This document shows positions 8,669 to 18,245 of a DNA stretch of 64,000 bases, one piece after another. The translations under genes and the position numbers were made by a program. Under the pieces are notes generated by a model. That model had not been told where the DNA came from. It was given only the letters and a program-made list of their open reading frames with translations, and did not search any database. Numbering within the stretch: position 1 is the first letter of the stretch; the number at the start of each line of letters is the position of its first letter. Source of the stretch: Gemella haemolysans (GTDB lineage: Bacteria; Bacillota; Bacilli; Staphylococcales; Gemellaceae). The stretch is from positions 496,001 through 560,000 of the forward strand of contig NZ_CP050965.1 in NCBI RefSeq assembly GCF_012273215.1, read 5' to 3'.

Positions 8669-11600
8669 ATGATAAAAGATAGTCTTTTGGAAATTGTTAA
8701 TTTGCAATTTGATAAAAAGAATAAAAATATAGGTGTATATGGACAAAATTTAACAACACGTGCTTTAGAAATATATAACGAATATAAAAATAGTGGTAAG
8801 ACAATTGTAGTGTTATCACAAAGCAAAGCAGAAGCTGAAGAATTGTTCGCTATTTTAAATGATTTTGAAGGTGAAACATATATTTATCCAGAAATTGATA
8901 TATTAAAACGTCACACTTCTAAAAGTAATGATTTAGTGCAGAACTCTATTAAAGTTCTTGAAAATCTTGTACATAATATTCAAAGTATTGTAATTGTACC
9001 GATTGAAGCTATCTATAGAACTGTAAAAAATCCTAGTGATTTTAAAAATAATAGCTTTGAGATTAATGAAGAAACTGTTATTAGTTTTGATGAATTACAG
9101 AAAAAACTAGTTAATATGGGGTATCGTCGTGTTGAAACTGTCGATGTAGTGGGAGAGTTTTCAAAAAGGGGGAGTATAGTTGATATTTTTAGCCCTCTAA
9201 GTGAGAAGCCTATTAGGTTAGATTTTTTTGATGATGAACTTGATAGTATGAGAACTTTTGATGAACTTACACAAAGGTCATTAGAAAAAATAGATAGTGG
9301 TGTTATTTATCCTACAAGTGATTTTTTCCTTACATCTGAAGAAAAAGATGTAGTTGTTGAGAGAATACTTACTAAGTTAAACGATACAAAATTAAGAGAA
9401 GAAGAAAATTACCAAGAGATTAGTACCTATCTTCAAGAAAAAATTGAAATTTATAAAGCAACTGGTGATTTTAGCGATTTAGAAAGTTTTTCGAATTTAG
9501 TTTATGAAAATACATATAGTATTGCCGACTATTTAACAGATGATACTATAATTTTCTATGACAATTATCATAAAATCTTAGAAAAAATAGAAGGACTACG
9601 AGAATACTTTTTAACAAGTCTTCAAGAGATGAATAGAAATTATATATATCAAGATGTAATAGATAATGTAGCTTTTGAAAAAATTCAAAACTTAGATGTA
9701 AGAAAATTCTATTTATCTACCTTAAAGCTTAATGATAAAATTATAGAAAAAAACTATAATTTAGATATAATTGATTTGGCTTATTACTCAAGTGAAGAAT
9801 ATTTAGCTAAGGAAATACGTGAAAAATTAATGGATAATTATAAGGTAATTATTTCGTTAAATACACAAAAACAAAAGGATTATGTTGAAAAAGTTTTATT
9901 CGACAATTACTTCTATGATGATATTTATTATGGTGTTAAAGAAGGGAAAATCTTCATTGATGTGAACAAGTATCATCTAAAAGGATTAGAGGATAGGAAG
10001 AATAAAATATTTTTACTTACCCCACGTGAACTTTTTACTGAAGAAGAAAGAAAAAAACGTCGCGTAAAATTTAAATACACAAACTCAGAAAAAATTAGAA
10101 ATTACCAAGAACTAAATGTTGGTGATTATATCGTTCATGTTAGTCACGGGATAGGACTATACGAAGGTATAGAGAATGTTGAAGTTGGTGGAGTATATAA
10201 AGACTTCTTGAAGATTGTCTATGATGGTGGTGATATAATATATGTAGATATAAATAATATGAACTACATCCAAAAATATACCGCTTCTACCGATAATAGA
10301 AAACCAGCATTAAATAAACTTGGTACAAAAAACTGGCAGAAGACTAAAAGTAGAGTCCGTAAAGAAATCGAGGATATATCGGAAGATCTTATTAAGTTAT
10401 ATATTAAACGAGAATTAAGTTCAGGTTATGCGTATAGCTTAGATGGAAGTATGCAGTCTGAATTTGAAGCTGATTTTGCATATACACCAACGGATGATCA
10501 GGTTAAAGCTACTGAAGAAATTAAAAGGGATATGGAAAAACAACGTCCGATGGATAGACTCCTATGTGGTGATGTTGGTTTCGGTAAAACAGAGGTAGCG
10601 ATGAGGGTTGCGTTTAAAGCAGTTACTGATAATAAGCAAGTTGCAGTATTAGTTCCGACAACGCTACTTGCTGAACAACACTATGATAACTTTGTAAGTA
10701 GATTTGCGAATTTCCCAGTAAATATAGAAGTAGTAAGTAGATTTAAATCTGCAAAAGATATTACTGAAATTTGTAAAAAACTTGAAGAAGGTAAAATTGA
10801 TATAATTGTTGGAACTCATAAACTATTAAATGACAAATTTAAATACAAAGATTTAGGTTTATTAATTATAGATGAAGAGCAACGTTTTGGAGTTAAACAT
10901 AAAGAAAAAATTAAACACCTTAAAAATACAGTAGATGTTCTTACCCTTAGTGCAACGCCAATTCCTAGAACATTACATATGAGTTTAATTGGTATTAGAG
11001 ATTTATCGGTGATTGAGACACCTCCAAGAGAACGTCAACCAATTCAAACTTTTGTAACAGCCCAAAATAAAATGGTTATAAAAGAAGCGGTTATGAATGA
11101 GATTAATCGTGGAGGGCAGGTGTTTTATGTTTATAATAGAGTAGAAACTATTGATGAAAAATATCTAGAGCTAAAACGATTATTGCCTGATATAAACATA
11201 GCATATGCACATGGTAGAATGAGTCAAAGAGAACTTGAAAATATTATGTCTGACGTTATAGATAGAAAATATGATATGTTAATATCGACGACAATTATTG
11301 AAACAGGTATTGATATTTCAAACGTAAATACTTTAATAGTTGAAGATGCAGATCGTTTTGGATTAAGTCAATTGTATCAACTTCGTGGTCGTGTTGGACG
11401 TAGTAGTAGAGAAGCTTATGCATACTTGATGTATGAACCGTTTAAGTCGTTAACTGAGAACTCAGAGAAGAGATTATCTGCAATTAAAAACTTTACATCT
11501 TTAGGTAGTGGTTTTAAAATTGCTATGCAAGATTTATCTATTAGAGGTGCAGGTGATGTACTTGGGGGAAGACAGCATGGTTTCATTGATTCAGTAGGTT

Positions 11601-12220
11601 ATACATTGTATTCTCAAATGTTAGAACAAGAAATTCAAGAGAAAAAAGGAATTTTAGAACCATTATTAGAACAAGATCGAACACAAGATGTTAGTTACTA
11701 TGAGAATATAATTAAAGAAGCTGCTCCGAAAATTAAGAAAGATATTTTTGAAGTCAAGACAGATGATCTAGAAATTAAACTTAATGTTGATGCCTTTATT
11801 CCAAAAGAGTATATTACTAGTGATGCAGATAAAATAGATTTCTATAAGAGATTAAATAATGTAGTTAGTGATGAGGAGATAGATAGCATTGTTGAAGATT
11901 TAATTGATAGATTCTCTGATTTTGGAGAAGAAGTTAATAACTTAATAGATATATGTTATTTGAAAGTTATGGCGAAAAATACTATGGTGACTAGCATTAA
12001 AGAGTTAGCCAATAAAGTAGTTGTAACTTTTGATAAAGACATTATGAACAGTCTTAAAGGAAAAGAACTATTTACAGCTTTAACGCCGCATAAGGATACA
12101 CGTATAGTTGCAAAAGATGGATTCTTTCTTGAAATAGATAAAAAAGAAAGATATAGTATTAGACGCATAAGAGAAATGCTGGCTTTAGTAAACAATAATC
12201 TGGAGGGGGAACATGAATAA
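8669..12220 (+). CDS. mfd: Transcription-repair coupling factor Mfd
   Basis: ATP-dependent translocase that removes RNA polymerase stalled at DNA lesions and recruits UvrA. 1183 residues. N-terminal UvrB-like domains come first, then the RNA polymerase interaction domain near residues 480-540 ([19 protein letters not shown]), helicase motif I near 634 ([11 protein letters not shown]), DEEQ box at about 735-738, TGIDISN and the QLRGRVGRS motif VI, and a C-terminal TRCF domain. RBS AAAGGAG is 6 bases before the ATG. The last 8 bases overlap tag, suggesting translational coupling. Confidence 0.97.
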   Translation: MIKDSLLEIVNLQFDKKNKNIGVYGQNLTTRALEIYNEYKNSGKTIVVLSQSKAEAEELFAILNDFEGETYIYPEIDILKRHTSKSNDLVQNSIKVLENLVHNIQSIVIVPIEAIYRTVKNPSDFKNNSFEINEETVISFDELQKKLVNMGYRRVETVDVVGEFSKRGSIVDIFSPLSEKPIRLDFFDDELDSMRTFDELTQRSLEKIDSGVIYPTSDFFLTSEEKDVVVERILTKLNDTKLREEENYQEISTYLQEKIEIYKATGDFSDLESFSNLVYENTYSIADYLTDDTIIFYDNYHKILEKIEGLREYFLTSLQEMNRNYIYQDVIDNVAFEKIQNLDVRKFYLSTLKLNDKIIEKNYNLDIIDLAYYSSEEYLAKEIREKLMDNYKVIISLNTQKQKDYVEKVLFDNYFYDDIYYGVKEGKIFIDVNKYHLKGLEDRKNKIFLLTPRELFTEEERKKRRVKFKYTNSEKIRNYQELNVGDYIVHVSHGIGLYEGIENVEVGGVYKDFLKIVYDGGDIIYVDINNMNYIQKYTASTDNRKPALNKLGTKNWQKTKSRVRKEIEDISEDLIKLYIKRELSSGYAYSLDGSMQSEFEADFAYTPTDDQVKATEEIKRDMEKQRPMDRLLCGDVGFGKTEVAMRVAFKAVTDNKQVAVLVPTTLLAEQHYDNFVSRFANFPVNIEVVSRFKSAKDITEICKKLEEGKIDIIVGTHKLLNDKFKYKDLGLLIIDEEQRFGVKHKEKIKHLKNTVDVLTLSATPIPRTLHMSLIGIRDLSVIETPPRERQPIQTFVTAQNKMVIKEAVMNEINRGGQVFYVYNRVETIDEKYLELKRLLPDINIAYAHGRMSQRELENIMSDVIDRKYDMLISTTIIETGIDISNVNTLIVEDADRFGLSQLYQLRGRVGRSSREAYAYLMYEPFKSLTENSEKRLSAIKNFTSLGSGFKIAMQDLSIRGAGDVLGGRQHGFIDSVGYTLYSQMLEQEIQEKKGILEPLLEQDRTQDVSYYENIIKEAAPKIKKDIFEVKTDDLEIKLNVDAFIPKEYITSDADKIDFYKRLNNVVSDEEIDSIVEDLIDRFSDFGEEVNNLIDICYLKVMAKNTMVTSIKELANKVVVTFDKDIMNSLKGKELFTALTPHKDTRIVAKDGFFLEIDKKERYSIRRIREMLALVNNNLEGEHE

Positions 12221-12776
12221 AAATAGATGCCCTTGGGCGAAAGATCCATTAGATATTGAATATCATGACAATGAATGGGGAAGAGAAACTCATAACGATC
12301 AAATGTTATTTGAATATCTAATACTAGAAGGAATGCAAGCTGGATTAAGTTGGTCATTAATACTTAAGAAACGAGAAAATTTCAAACGTGCTTTTGATAA
12401 TTTTGATTATAGTATTTGTGCTAATTATACTGATGAATACCTAGAATCGTTAAGACAAGATGCTAGTATAATTAGAAATAAATTGAAAATATATTCTGTT
12501 AGAAAAAATGCTGTAGCATTTCTTAAGGTTCAAAAAGAATTTGGAAGTTTTGACAAATATATCTGGAGTTTTACAGATTATAAAAAAATCAATAACAAAT
12601 TAGAAAGCTACAAAGATGCACCGAGCGAAACAGAACTATCTATAAAAATAAGTAAAGATATGAAAAAAAGAGGGTTTAGTTTTGTAGGAAGTACGATAAT
12701 TTATAGTTACATGCAGGCTATTGGAATGATAAACGATCATGAAAAAGGATGTTTTTGCTATAGAGAATGTTGTTAA
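12213..12776 (+). CDS. tag: DNA-3-methyladenine glycosylase I
   Basis: Excises 3-methyladenine from alkylated DNA. 187 residues. The N-terminal CPWA..PLDIEYHDNEWG block with its zinc Cys and His, the HhH-region FEYLILEGMQAGLSW, and the C-terminal Cys/His-rich tail (HEKGCFCYRECC) typify Tag. It overlaps the mfd end by 8 bases, with GGAGGGG directly upstream inside mfd, so two DNA-repair genes are coupled. Confidence 0.95.
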   Translation: MNKNRCPWAKDPLDIEYHDNEWGRETHNDQMLFEYLILEGMQAGLSWSLILKKRENFKRAFDNFDYSICANYTDEYLESLRQDASIIRNKLKIYSVRKNAVAFLKVQKEFGSFDKYIWSFTDYKKINNKLESYKDAPSETELSIKISKDMKKRGFSFVGSTIIYSYMQAIGMINDHEKGCFCYRECC

Positions 12777-12844
12777 TAAATTTGATTAAATAGGTATTTT
12801 GAATATTGTAATTGATAAGTTAACTTGTCTAATTTAGATATAAC

Positions 12845-12873
12845 TTTACTTTATAGAAAATACCGTCTATAAT
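12845..12873 (+). promoter_or_regulatory. Promoter for the GrpB-family gene and murB
   Basis: TTTACT, 17 bases, TATAAT, 38 bases upstream of the start at 12911. Confidence 0.65.
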
Positions 12874-12910
12874 ATATAAGTATGTTTAATTTTAAGATTG
12901 GATTTTATAA

Positions 12911-13432
12911 ATGGATAAGAGAACTATTAAAATTGAAGAAATAACAGACAATAAAATTTTTGTCGAAATATTTTTAGAAGAAGTAAAAAAAATACAAGAA
13001 ATTCCCAAGATGCCTAAATGTGAGTTTTTGCATATAGGAGCTACAAGTACTAAGCAGGTGCTTGGGGAAAAGATTGTTGATATACTTGTTGTTGTAGAAA
13101 ATTTACATGAGATAACAACATTTGATGAGAAAAGATTAAATAATATCGGTTATCATAGAATAGCTCATAATGGAACAAAAGGTGTAATAAAATATGCTAG
13201 AATTACCAATTATCTAACCATGAGCTATGATGTTGTATTAAATGTAGTGCAACGTGATACGGAAATACATAAAGATTTTATAAAAACTAAAGAAATTTTT
13301 AATGATGAAGTTTTAAAAAATGAATATAATTCATTTAAAAATAGTAATAAAGAACTTTCGTTTAAAGATTATTCAACGAAAAAAGTAATATTTATAAATG
13401 ATATGTTAAAAAGGATTGAAAATAATGATTAA
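12911..13432 (+). CDS. GrpB family (UPF0157) nucleotidyltransferase-fold protein
   Basis: 173 residues. HIGATSTKQVLGEKIVDILVVVE (residues about 38-60) matches the GrpB/UPF0157 signature HxGSTSVxGxxxKPxxDI, a nucleotidyltransferase-like fold; the usual Pro after Lys is replaced here. The C-terminal YNSFKNSNKE..FKDYSTKKVIFINDML is the expected helical tail. Biochemical function is not known. RBS is weak (TTGGAT). The 3' end overlaps the murB start, so both are likely expressed together, though I see no functional link. Confidence 0.8.
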   Translation: MDKRTIKIEEITDNKIFVEIFLEEVKKIQEIPKMPKCEFLHIGATSTKQVLGEKIVDILVVVENLHEITTFDEKRLNNIGYHRIAHNGTKGVIKYARITNYLTMSYDVVLNVVQRDTEIHKDFIKTKEIFNDEVLKNEYNSFKNSNKELSFKDYSTKKVIFINDMLKRIENND

Positions 13433-14327
13433 AATAAACAATATTGAGGAGATTCTTCAAAATAGCGAAGTACTATATAATGAACCTCTAAGAAAATATA
13501 GTTTTACGAAAACTGGTGGGAACGCAGAAGTTTTAGTAAAAATAACAAATGAACAAGATTTACAAAATATTATTAAATATAGTAATGAAAATAACATAGA
13601 ACTAACTATTTTAGGAAATGGTTCAAACGTATTAATTTCTGATAATGGTATTGCAGGAATTGTAGCAATTACTAGTGATATGAATAAGATTGAATTATTA
13701 GACGGTGATGTTATTTCTTGTTATGCAGGATTAACGTTAAAAGAACTTACAGATTTTTGTATTGAAAATAGCTTAACTAATCTTGAGTTTTCATGTGGTA
13801 TTCCAGGAAGTGTTGGTGGAGCAATCTTCATGAATGCTGGAGCATATGGTGGTGAGATGAAGGAAGTTGTTCAAAAAGTTGAAGTTTTCACTAGAGATGG
13901 TGAAAAGAAAATATATACTAATGAACAAATGGAATTTTCATATAGACATTCTTTAATTCAAGAAACTAAAGAAATCATTTCTAGAGTGTATTTCCAAATG
14001 AAAAAAGGAAATAAAGAAGAAATTATTTCTAAAGTAGAAGAATTAAATAAAATGCGCTCAGATAAACAACCTTTAGAATACCCTTCATGTGGATCTGTAT
14101 TTAAACGACCAGAAGGTTACTTTGCAGGAAAATTAATTCAAGATGCAGGATTACAAGGATTAACTGTAGGTGGAGCCCAAGTTTCGAAAAAACACGCAGG
14201 ATTTATGGTTAATATAGATTCGGCAACTTGTGAAGATTATAAAAACTTAATTAAAGAAGTTCAACAAAAAGTATTAGAAGACTCTGGTGTTGAACTTGAA
14301 TGTGAAGTTAAAATATTAGGTGAATAA
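13425..14327 (+). CDS. murB: UDP-N-acetylenolpyruvoylglucosamine reductase MurB
   Basis: FAD enzyme that reduces UDP-GlcNAc-enolpyruvate to UDP-MurNAc in peptidoglycan synthesis. About 300 residues. The FAD-binding LGNGSNVLISD, GIPGSVGGAIFMNAGAYG and the catalytic-Ser region YPSCGSVFKRP are all present; it is the type II (Gram-positive) form. I prefer ATG 13425 over the in-frame TTG at 13416, because AAGGA is 9 bases upstream of the ATG and the TTG overlaps it. It overlaps the GrpB gene by 8 bases. Confidence 0.96.
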   Translation: MIKINNIEEILQNSEVLYNEPLRKYSFTKTGGNAEVLVKITNEQDLQNIIKYSNENNIELTILGNGSNVLISDNGIAGIVAITSDMNKIELLDGDVISCYAGLTLKELTDFCIENSLTNLEFSCGIPGSVGGAIFMNAGAYGGEMKEVVQKVEVFTRDGEKKIYTNEQMEFSYRHSLIQETKEIISRVYFQMKKGNKEEIISKVEELNKMRSDKQPLEYPSCGSVFKRPEGYFAGKLIQDAGLQGLTVGGAQVSKKHAGFMVNIDSATCEDYKNLIKEVQQKVLEDSGVELECEVKILGE

Positions 14328-14331
14328 AAAA

Positions 14332-14480
14332 GGAGTGACTCAAAAATCGTGATTTCGGAGAAATCGATTTTGTCAAGTCACCCTCGCACAGTTTATTAGA
14401 TATCTAAAAAGCTTTTATAAAGCGAATTTAGATATCAATAAACCACTGCGTCTATGAGTTCACATATGAACTTTGTTAAA
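14332..14480 (-). repeat. Intergenic repeat element, copy B (minus orientation)
   Basis: The core 14387-14458, read on the minus strand, is 70/72 identical to 45451-45522. It contains a stem TTTATTGATATCTAAA / TTTAGATATCTAATAAA. Next to it is a nested terminator-like hairpin (GTGACT at 14335-14340 with AGTCAC at 14376-14381, enclosing AAAATCG/CGATTTT), followed on the minus strand by TTTTTT. It lies between convergent murB and rarA. Confidence 0.9.
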
Positions 14481-14484
14481 TTTC

Positions 14485-14508
14485 AGGGCTGGATTAGCCC
14501 TTTTTTTA
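14485..14508 (+). terminator. murB-side intrinsic terminator
   Basis: AGGGCT GGATT AGCCCT followed by seven T. It overlaps the last bases of rarA on the opposite strand. Confidence 0.85.
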
Positions 14509-15753
14509 TTTCATATTATCTATAAATTTTTTATATTGTGCGAGATTTTGTTCATTTTTATTATTTATTTTTGGTGTGTAAAATGTTTTTCCTACTAAGT
14601 TATCAGGAAGATATTGTTGCTTGATATAGCCTGTAGGATGGCTATGTGGATATTGATAGCCGACACCACGATTAAGTTTATCGGCACCATAATAATGTGC
14701 ATCTCTTAGATGATCAGGAATAATAAATTTTGGATTTGTTTTAGTTTCATGTAGTGCATTGTCGATTGCCATATAAGCACTATTAGATTTTAATGATAGA
14801 GCTAGTTGGATAACCGCATTAGCTAAAGGTATTCTTGCTTCAGGTAACCCAAGCATTTTCGCACTTTCTATAGCGGCGTGAACAAAAGGTCCGATATTTG
14901 GATTAGCAAGACCGATGTCTTCATAAGCTATAACACTCATTCTTCTATATATAGTGTCTAAATCGCCACTATCTATCAGTAGTGCTAAATAGTATAGTGA
15001 AGCATCAACATCACTTCCACGTATAGACTTTTGAAAAGCGCTAATAATATCATAAAAAGCATCACCATCTTTATCATAGGCTTTGAATTTCCCTAGAGAT
15101 AAGTTTAATAGCTTCTCTTTTGTGATAATTTCACCTTCATTTGATAAATTATATAAAATTTCAAAAGTATTTAAAGAAAATCTCAAATCACCAGAAGAGT
15201 TTAAAGCGATTGTTTTAAATACATCATCTTCTATATTCAACTCTTTAGGGAATATTTCTTTATTGTTTGATATTTTTTTTAGATATTCATAAATATCATC
15301 GTTAGAAACTTGTTGTAATTCGAAAATAATTAAACGTGATCTAATCGCAGGATTCACAGTATGATATGGGTTATTTGTTGTGCATCCAATAACGTATATA
15401 TTATCAAATTCGATTTCAGGAAGTAGAATATCTTGCATAGGTTTAGTTAGTCTATGAAATTCATCAAGTAGTAAAATTACTTTTTTAAATCTTTTAGATT
15501 CTTCTATTACTGCAGTTAAATCTTTCTTCGTACAATTTACAGCATTTAATATTTTAAATTTATAGTCTAGTTCATTAGCTAATGCATTAGCGATTGAAGT
15601 TTTTCCTGTTCCAGGGGGACCATATAAAATAAATGAGAACATTTTTTTGCTTTCTACTATTTTAGTGAGAACTTTCCCATCTCCAATTAAATGATGTTGA
15701 CCAATAATATCACTAATTTTATTAGGTCGTAATTTATTGATAAGTGTTTCCAT
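14506..15753 (-). CDS. rarA: Replication-associated recombination protein A (RarA/MgsA AAA+ ATPase)
   Basis: Clamp-loader-like AAA+ ATPase acting at stalled replication forks. 415 residues. Walker A GPPGTGKTS (45-53), Walker B LLLDEFHR, sensor GCTTNNPYHTVNPAIRSR, and the C-terminal MgsA region with PEARIPLANAVIQLA and YQYPHSHPTGYI that separates RarA from RuvB and DnaX. Walker B has DEFH rather than the commoner DEIHR. RBS AAGGAGG is 5 bases before the ATG. A minus-strand extended -10 lies 30-40 bases upstream, divergent from ssrA. Confidence 0.95.
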   Translation of the reverse strand: METLINKLRPNKISDIIGQHHLIGDGKVLTKIVESKKMFSFILYGPPGTGKTSIANALANELDYKFKILNAVNCTKKDLTAVIEESKRFKKVILLLDEFHRLTKPMQDILLPEIEFDNIYVIGCTTNNPYHTVNPAIRSRLIIFELQQVSNDDIYEYLKKISNNKEIFPKELNIEDDVFKTIALNSSGDLRFSLNTFEILYNLSNEGEIITKEKLLNLSLGKFKAYDKDGDAFYDIISAFQKSIRGSDVDASLYYLALLIDSGDLDTIYRRMSVIAYEDIGLANPNIGPFVHAAIESAKMLGLPEARIPLANAVIQLALSLKSNSAYMAIDNALHETKTNPKFIIPDHLRDAHYYGADKLNRGVGYQYPHSHPTGYIKQQYLPDNLVGKTFYTPKINNKNEQNLAQYKKFIDNMK

Positions 15754-15785
15754 GGTACCTCCTTAGTTTTTATTTTATAATATAA

Positions 15786-15794
15786 ATTATATCA
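15786..15794 (-). promoter_or_regulatory. rarA extended -10
   Basis: TGATATAAT on the minus strand, 33 bases from the rarA ATG. Confidence 0.6.
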
Positions 15795-15859
15795 TAATTG
15801 AATTGGTTGTTGTTAGTAAGTTTAATTGGAAGTCGTGTTGTATTAGAAAATAATAAAAT

Positions 15860-15888
15860 TTTACATAATATCAATTTTATGGTAAAAT
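15860..15888 (+). promoter_or_regulatory. ssrA promoter
   Basis: TTTACA, 17 bases, TAAAAT with a TGG extended element, ending 16 bases before the mature tmRNA 5' end. Confidence 0.8.
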
Positions 15889-15904
15889 ATAATAATCACA
15901 ATTA

Positions 15905-16258
15905 GGGGATGTTTAGGATTCGACAGGGATGCTAGTCTTCTTGGTAGCATGTAGGAGGGTTGTCTCCTTTAACAACATATCAGTTAAATATAACTGGCGA
16001 AAAAACAAATTACGCTTTAGCAGCTTAATAAGCTAAAGGCTGATTACTTTGTTTGACTGTGACAAAGCTAATCGGTTCATTCTTAGCAGTCTACGATTTT
16101 TTTCTTCCGTTTGTAGAAAAAAATAAGAGATTAATCAAACTCGTTTTTCATTGCCTGTTTATCGGCTTAAGTGGAAAATTAAATTCAATAGGTAAACTAA
16201 ACATGTAGAAGCTAAGGGGAGGTATTTTTGGACGCGGGTTCAAATCCCGCCATCTCCA
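15905..16258 (+). ncRNA. ssrA: tmRNA (ssrA)
   Basis: Rescues stalled ribosomes by trans-translation. The acceptor stem pairs GGGGATG (15905-15911) with CATCTCC (16251-16257), and the T-arm is GCGGGTTCAAATCCCGC. The tag frame runs from 15996 (GGC) to the stop at 16026-16028, giving GEKTNYALAA after the charged Ala, ending in the protease signal ALAA. The resume codon follows TATAACT, as in other Firmicutes. CCA is not encoded. Confidence 0.96.
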
Positions 16259-16311
16259 TTCTATTGAGATTAATCTCAAATAAAAAGTACGCAGTTAGAA
16301 ACTGTGTCAAC

Positions 16312-16357
16312 GAGACTCAAGATCTTTAAAATAAAGATTTATGAGTCTCCTTTTTTG
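16312..16357 (+). terminator. ssrA terminator
   Basis: GAGACTCAAGATCTTTA pairs with TAAAGATTTATGAGTCTC, followed by CTTTTTT. The stem is related in sequence to the nested GACTC hairpins elsewhere in the window. Confidence 0.85.
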
Positions 16358-16407
16358 TATATCTTAATAATATGTTAATTCGACAAATTTTATTACAAAA
16401 ATCTAAT

Positions 16408-16421
16408 TGTAACCGCTTGAA
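16408..16421 (+). promoter_or_regulatory. Possible catabolite-response (cre) element
   Basis: TGTAACCGCTTGAA agrees with 12 of 14 positions of TGWAANCGNTNWCA. It is followed by an (AT)n run and TATAAT-like sequences just before the small membrane gene. A short degenerate match, so weak. Confidence 0.25.
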
Positions 16422-16490
16422 ATATATATATATATATATTATAATATTAATATAGAGATAATAGTAAATTACCAAAAGGGGGAGGTGATT

Positions 16491-16736
16491 ATGATGAAAT
16501 TATTATCAATGTTTAAATTTACTAATTTAGATAATCAAGATGAGGTTTATGAAGGTGGAGTAATTTCTATTCTTTTAGCGATAGGTAGACATTTATGGTT
16601 AGGATTAACTAATATCGTTAAAGCACTAGGATATACATTTTACCTGGTAACTTGGTTATTGTATATAATAGCATTAATTGTAGGAATAGGATTTATTTTC
16701 TATTATTTGTATCTCGTTGGATTAGCTCTATTTTAG
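16491..16736 (+). CDS. Small membrane protein, unrecognised
   Basis: 81 residues. A short polar N-terminus (about residues 1-22) is followed by two hydrophobic segments, roughly 23-52 (containing SILLAIGRHLWLGLTNIVKA) and 52-81, which runs to the C-terminus. I do not recognise the family. The start is ATG 16491, placed 6 bases after GGGGGAGG; an in-frame GTG at 16485 lies inside that Shine-Dalgarno and is rejected. It stands alone between ssrA and the MBL-NfeD-FloA operon, with a hairpin after it. The very strong RBS supports real expression. Confidence 0.65.
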   Translation: MMKLLSMFKFTNLDNQDEVYEGGVISILLAIGRHLWLGLTNIVKALGYTFYLVTWLLYIIALIVGIGFIFYYLYLVGLALF

Positions 16737-16754
16737 TAAAAAAAATTTTTTTAA

Positions 16755-16800
16755 AAACAGCTGTAACTAAAATTTATAAAGGTTTTAGTTGTAGCTGTTT
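16755..16800 (+). terminator. Hairpin after the small membrane gene
   Basis: AAACAGCTGTAACTAAAA pairs with TTTTAGTTGTAGCTGTTT; the T-tract is interrupted (TTTATTTAG). Confidence 0.6.
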
Positions 16801-16816
16801 ATTTAGTAATGTTGGT

Positions 16817-16845
16817 TTGTAAATAGTTATTAGGTATGCTATAAT
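16817..16845 (+). promoter_or_regulatory. Promoter of the MBL-NfeD-FloA operon
   Basis: TTGTAA, 17 bases, TATAAT with a TGC extended element; 29 bases before the ATG at 16875. Confidence 0.75.
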
Positions 16846-16874
16846 GTAACTATAATCAAAAGGAAGTAAAAAGG

Positions 16875-17594
16875 ATGCTAATTAAATTTTCAGATAGATT
16901 TTATTATACAAAACAACGATATATGTATTTAGAACCGACACTTGGTTATTTAAAAGGTGAATATTTTTCTGTAATGTTAGATTCAGGGAATGGTCCTATT
17001 CAAGTAGAGAATTTTCTTAATGAATTAAAAGAAAATGATTTACCGATGCCAAGTTATGTAATATTGACCCATCATCACTGGGATCATAGCTTTGGAGCGG
17101 CCTATCTAGATATTCCTGTAATTTCTACAGATAGAGCTAGAGACTCTTTAATTGAGTTATCACAACTTAAATGGGATGATGAGAGTCTGTATCAAAGGGT
17201 AAAAGATGGAACTGAAATAAAATATAGTGCGGATGTAATAAAAAGAGTTTATGAAAATAATGAAATAAAAATTAGAATACCAGATATGCCAAAAATGGCT
17301 GATTTCAATTTGAATCTTGGTGGAGTTAAAATAAATTGTATATATAATGATAACTCACATTCTAATGATGCATTTTTAATTTATATTCCAGAGGAAAAAC
17401 TATTGTTTTTAGGAGATAGTCATGCTAAAAACTATTATACTAAACCGATGGCATATAATAAGCAGAAGCTCCGTGATTATATAGATAGAATATCAATTCT
17501 TGATTTTGAATATGCACTTCCTGGTCATGGAAACATATTTACAAGGGAGGAATTGCTAGAATATCTAGAAAAAGAATATACAAAAATGAGGTGA
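16875..17594 (+). CDS. MBL-fold metallo-hydrolase
   Basis: 239 residues. The metal motif HxHxDH is complete at His66-His68-Asp70-His71 (LTHHHWDHS), with further ligands expected in NDNSHSNDAFL and LFLGDSHAKN and the last His in LPGHGNIF. This looks like the beta-lactamase-like hydrolase superfamily (glyoxalase II-type or similar). No substrate can be assigned. It is first in an operon with NfeD and FloA (6 and 21 base gaps) and may act at the membrane by association, but no membrane segment is present. Confidence 0.8.
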   Translation: MLIKFSDRFYYTKQRYMYLEPTLGYLKGEYFSVMLDSGNGPIQVENFLNELKENDLPMPSYVILTHHHWDHSFGAAYLDIPVISTDRARDSLIELSQLKWDDESLYQRVKDGTEIKYSADVIKRVYENNEIKIRIPDMPKMADFNLNLGGVKINCIYNDNSHSNDAFLIYIPEEKLLFLGDSHAKNYYTKPMAYNKQKLRDYIDRISILDFEYALPGHGNIFTREELLEYLEKEYTKMR

Positions 17595-17600
17595 TTACAT

Positions 17601-18224
17601 ATGAATTTAATGATGTCTCTCGATTGGATTCTTTTAATTACTATGTCATTAACTTTCTGCCAGCAATTATTCTCAAGAAAATTTAATTTATTTGGAATAT
17701 TGTCAATAGTTAGTTTAGCGACATACATTGCCTTGCATTCTTATTCTACAGGACTTAGTATTTTTGTTCTATTGCTGTTCATTGGTGGACTTTGTTTAAT
17801 AGGACTTGAAATGTTTGTCCCAGGAGGAATAGTGGGCACTGTAGGTATCATTACCGTAGTATATGCAATAATTTATGTAAATAAATCAACATATTATATT
17901 GCATTTATCTTAATAGTTTCTCTAATACTTGCAGTTATACTGTATTATGTAAATAGAAGTGTTTTCCATAAAAAGTTGGTTTTTCTAGATAGACTTGTAT
18001 TAACTGATGCTATCTCAACAGAAGGTGGCTATGTAGCAAGTGAAAGTAGATTAGAACTTGTAGGTAAGAAACTTCAAGCATATACAGATTTACGTCCGGC
18101 AGGCGTCGCTGTATTTGGCGATGAAAAATTGGATGTAGTAACTGATGGAGACTTTATAGAAAAAGGTAATGAAATAGAAATTATACGTGTTGAAGGAATG
18201 CGTATAGTAGTTAAAAAAATATAA
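17601..18224 (+). CDS. NfeD family membrane protein (short form)
   Basis: 207 residues with four or five membrane segments in the first 120 residues, including the GLCLIGLEMFVPGGIVGTVGI block of NfeD proteins, and a C-terminal OB-fold (residues about 145-207; GKKLQAYTDLRPAGVAVFGDE). The N-terminal ClpP-like protease domain of long NfeD proteins such as Bacillus YqeZ is missing, so this is the NfeD1b-type form. It precedes floA, its usual partner. Role: likely assists flotillin-organised membrane domains; inference from family. Confidence 0.88.
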   Translation: MNLMMSLDWILLITMSLTFCQQLFSRKFNLFGILSIVSLATYIALHSYSTGLSIFVLLLFIGGLCLIGLEMFVPGGIVGTVGIITVVYAIIYVNKSTYYIAFILIVSLILAVILYYVNRSVFHKKLVFLDRLVLTDAISTEGGYVASESRLELVGKKLQAYTDLRPAGVAVFGDEKLDVVTDGDFIEKGNEIEIIRVEGMRIVVKKI

Positions 18225-18245
18225 ATATTTTAAGGAGGTAGTATT

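Noticed and set aside
16423-16445. (AT)n run as a recombination or origin feature
   Set aside because: It is a simple AT run beside a promoter-like region, with no DnaA boxes or iterons.
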